DNA of 38,065 bases, from contig NZ_SRID01000023.1 of assembly GCF_004684805.1 (NCBI RefSeq), forward strand, positions 1-38,065, read 5' to 3'. Position 1 is the stretch's first letter, and every line of letters starts with the position of its first letter. The position numbers and the translations under genes are program-made. The DNA comes from Streptomyces palmae (GTDB lineage: Bacteria; Actinomycetota; Actinomycetes; Streptomycetales; Streptomycetaceae). Positions 37,901 through 38,065 of the stretch are shown here, one piece after another. Under the pieces are notes generated by a model. It was not told the origin of the DNA and did no database searches. It saw only the letters and a program-made list of their open reading frames with translations.

Positions 37901-38065
37901 CCACCGCACCCATCACCACGTGATCCGCCAACCACGCATGCGAACCCAACGACAACCGCCCCGTCAACAACCAACCATCCGAATCCGGCAACGCCACCGC
38001 CGCACCCAACAACGGATGCCCCACCGCCCCCAAACCCGCACCCACCACATCACCCACACCAACCC
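28962..38065 (-). CDS. Modular type I polyketide synthase, last module with thioesterase; 5' end beyond the window
   Basis: About 3,030 C-terminal residues are present. Domains (DNA coordinates, leftward): DH 38065-37170 ([15 protein letters not shown]), B-type KR ~36465-35790 (LDD motif, Tyr in GNYAAAN), ACP ~35640-35400 (GFDSL); then the final module: KS 35310-34030 (TACSSS, HGTGT, IGHTQ), AT 33710-32790 ([20 protein letters not shown]: methylmalonyl-CoA type), DH 32610-31750, B-type KR ~30990-30300, ACP 30160-29900 (GLNSL), TE 29680-28980 ([20 protein letters not shown]). No ER is seen. The last extension should add an alpha-methyl unit reduced to hydroxyl or alkene, and the TE releases the chain as acid or macrolactone. 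The final DH reads [10 protein letters not shown], with Asp (32487-32489) where Gly is usual. No docking domain separates the two modules. The product is not identifiable from this part. Confidence 0.96.
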   Translation of the reverse strand, partial: VGVGDVVGAGLGAVGHPLLGAAVALPDSDGWLLTGRLSLGSHAWLADHVVMGAVVLPGTAFVELALSAGERVGCGRLVELVLEAPLVLPEREGVQLRVSVGDADPAGRRPVSVYSRLDDEQAAWVRHATGMVAAADTGPAPGAAMAEWPPRGAEPVAFDGFYSQAAEAGLAYGPVFQGLRAVWRRGEEVFAEVALDEAVNAGGFGVHPALLDAALHAVGAAGTASRGDDGEAEARPEIRLPFSWAGVSLHATGATALRVSLTRTGADGEGLSLAVADPTGAPVAVVESLATRPVTVDQIDAARPDPADALYRLEWTPMPSDEPASIPGPDGATTPGGSAESVAVLGEGPGCAEVLAAYASAGARASSYPSLAELRRAIEAGEVPVPELVFAPVTAAQESADGMTVAEVRAGVRRALELVRGWLAEEVSLPGGAPARLVIVSRGAVAAEQGADVPDFTAATSWGLVRSAQAEHPGRFLLLDLDGQPGSAEAVLPALASGEPQLAVRDGRVLVPRLTRARTPDAEMSSGTAPIWGGSGTVLVTGAAGALGGLVARHLVVEHGVRRLLLLSRRGADAPGAVGLSEELADLGAEVEWAACDAADREALAAVLAGIPAERPLTGVVHAAGVLDDGVIESLTPERLDTVLRPKVDAATHLHELTAGLDLSAFVLFSSAAGIFGGAGQGNYAAANAFLDALAAHRRAQGLPATSLAWGLWDERSAMTDGLAAGDMRRMSRAGVRGLGAAEGLALFDAGCAADEAVLVPVRLDTAALRGAARSAGQQVPHLLRRLVRVTTLRTAAQHATGEDGDLRERLAGMPEADRERALLALVRTQVAAVLGHATAESVEAERAFKDFGFDSLTAVELRNRVNSATGLHLTATLVFDYPTPAALAHHLHQALFADRTAVEPAATAAPSAVGPGASEDPVVIVAMSCHFPGGVRSPEELWRLVAAGEDAISGFPTDRGWDEAALYDPDPDAVGKSYVREGGFLHGASEFDPGFFGISPREALAMDPQQRLLLETSWEAFERAGIDPATLRGSRTGVFAGVMYHDYATQLRSVPEGTEGYLATGGSGSIASGRVSYTFGLEGPAVTVDTACSSSLVALHLAAQALRQGECSLALAGGVTVMSSPATFVEFSRQRGLAADGRCKPFAAAADGTGWGEGAAMLLLERLSDARRNGHPILAVVRGTAVNQDGASNGLTAPNGPSQQRVIRQALASAGVSAAEVDAVEAHGTGTTLGDPIEAQALLATYGQERPEDQPLWLGSIKSNIGHTQAAAGGAGIIKMVLAMRHGLLPKTLHTDQPTPHVDWSAGSVALLSEATPWPRTGRPRRAGVSSFGLSGTNAHIILEQGPAEEPRRVDTEESALPALALPWPVSAKTEAALRAQAGRLLAYATENPEASAADIGHSLAATRAAFERRAVVIAADRAGFQAGLTALAQGRTAPELVQGATPVRAEERAVFVFPGQGSQWVGMGAELLDSSPVFAERVAECAAALAPHVDWSLVDVLRGAEGAASLERVDVVQPALWAVMVSLAEVWRSYGVEPAAVVGHSQGEIAAAVVAGALSLQDAAKVVALRSKALPALSGLGGMVSVSLPREELAKRLERWGERLSVAAVNGASSVVVSGEVAALEELLAECEKAEIRARRIPVDYASHSAQVERIRTEVVSALAGISPRTAGIPFHSTVTAEPIDTAALDAEYWYRNLRQTVRFDDTVRGLLDQGYGLFIEASPHPVLTVGLTETMADTGSRAVAVGSLRRDEGGRERILGSLAEAYAAGARVDWAAAFAGTGARRVELPTYAFQRERYWLASSGGEPGDVSAAGLAAAGHPLLGAAVPLPDSEGFLLTGRLSLHSHPWLADHAVADTVLLPGTAFVELAVRAGDAVGCDRVEELTLEAPLVLPERGAVQLQVVVGGPGEAGHRPVSVYSRIEESADRAGDGQATELPWVRHATGRLTARGAEADAGALAVWPPRDAEPLDVSTLYERFAATGLGYGPVFQGLRAAWRRDGEVFAEVALPEEQRAEAGRFGVHPALLDGALHAMGLGGFLRPAADPQDGGARPAGRIRLPFAWGGVSLHAAGASVLRVRMASAGPDTVSVLAADESGRPVASVDSLAVRAVSRQQLNARAAYHESLFRVEWTELPAGDRTPGAAPRWAVLDGAEAGTPGAVLAAALRATGAVLEPHADLAALGRAVDAGTPAPELVFAALEPVATGGSDAAVEAVHRLAHRALGLVRSWLDSADREGLRNARLVLVTRGAVAVTGAGAPADPSCAAVWGLVRSAQSEHPDRFLLLDLDDLEVPGTAGLPAALGSGEPQLAVREGTVHVPRLARVPVTESPEGLEPADQNASTATDKAAATAPLGAAWRPEGTVLITGATGVLGGLVARHLVAEHGVRHLLLTSRSGRAGAGATELERELTALGATVTLAACDAADREALGKVLADIPAAHPLTAVVHAAGVLDDGVVGSLTPERLDTVLRPKVDAAIHLHELTAHLELTAFVLFSSAAGVFGAAGQANYAAANAYLDALAQHRRAGGLPATSLAWGLWAERSGMTGQMEDSDVRRMNRAGVAAFSSAEGLALLDTAVAVDQPVLVPVRLDLAALRVQAASGAVPPLLSGLVRMPVRRAAEAAGPVAPEVPLAQRLAGLGAAEAGAVLRELVRTEVAAVLGHASPEAVEDGRSFLELGLNSLTAVEIRNRLNLATGLNLSPTAVFDQSTPEALAEHLRDQLAAGGGQAADRPAGAAPAAAPAGPTGPAREAGSTIEQLFRQACADGQYIAGTQLLMAASRLRPAFHTPEELDPAPKLVRLSKGSTGPQLICFPSLVAISGPREYARFAASFRGRRDVAVLPEPGFVRGEFLPANVEAIVEMQAQAVLRCAGDNPFALVGRSSGGWIAHAVAHWLEERGMSPAGVVLMDTYAPRGEELSWIQSNLTGKMFEREKMFGAVDEVRLTAMGAYMRMFADWHPRPVAAPLLSVEAQDSFPAPAAETPGGSGSAQVAEESVWGAGQLTMKVPGDHFTMLEDHAKEAAEVVHRWLEERN
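37800..38065 (-). other. TTG-rich codon block in the first DH domain of the polyketide synthase
   Basis: In the frame of the synthase, 15 of the first 16 leucine codons from the window edge are TTG, and GGT/GTT-type codons are frequent. Leftward of about 37,800 leucine is again mostly CTG or CTC, as in the homologous DH at 32.6 kb. The protein remains a normal DH, so this is a change of codon style within a domain and suggests a recombination joint. Confidence 0.7.

Overview
The window is chromosomal DNA of a high-GC actinomycete, almost certainly a Streptomyces. Third codon positions are mostly G or C, three regulator genes carry the rare TTA codon, and the block glyS / znuA-znuC-znuB / zur is arranged as I remember it around SCO2504-SCO2508 of S. 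coelicolor. No tRNA, rRNA, transposase, CRISPR array or origin was recognised.

Left part (1-11.8 kb), accessory and regulatory. A leftward three-gene cassette (1-3163) encodes a small helical protein, a 766-residue protein with a WXG-type N-terminus, and a lipoprotein; it looks like a type VII (ESX)-linked set. Next come an acyl-CoA/aryl-CoA ligase (leftward) and a divergent LysR regulator sharing an inverted repeat, an MDR oxidoreductase divergent from a GlxA-type AraC regulator, a YdeN/RBBP9-like hydrolase, and an ECF41 module: carboxymuconolactone decarboxylase-family protein, DoxX protein and ECF41 sigma factor. The decarboxylase-family gene has an excellent ECF41-type promoter. A TauE/SafE exporter follows.

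Middle (11.9-18 kb), carbohydrate uptake. An SMP-30-type lactonase is divergent from an Lrp/AsnC regulator, which is followed by a sugar-type ABC importer (Tat lipoprotein plus two permeases) with no ATPase gene of its own. A DUF5937/ArsR-type regulator converges on the importer, its stop codon lying in the loop of a shared terminator hairpin.

Core block (18-27.6 kb): ppdK, dusB and glyS run leftward; znuA-znuC-znuB-zur runs rightward. Two tandem Zur-box matches cover the znuA promoter, and znuA appears to be leaderless.

Right end (27.9-38 kb): the edge of a modular type I polyketide cluster, all leftward. It holds the last ~3,030 residues of a polyketide synthase (DH-KR-ACP of one module, then KS-AT-DH-KR-ACP-TE) and a class I methyltransferase. 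The final AT looks methylmalonyl-specific, the final DH has an Asp where the HxxxGxxxxP motif has Gly, and the outermost ~265 bp switches to TTG-rich codon use, which suggests a recombinational mosaic. The cluster abuts zur behind a very strong hairpin, so this is a clean boundary between core chromosome and biosynthetic cluster.
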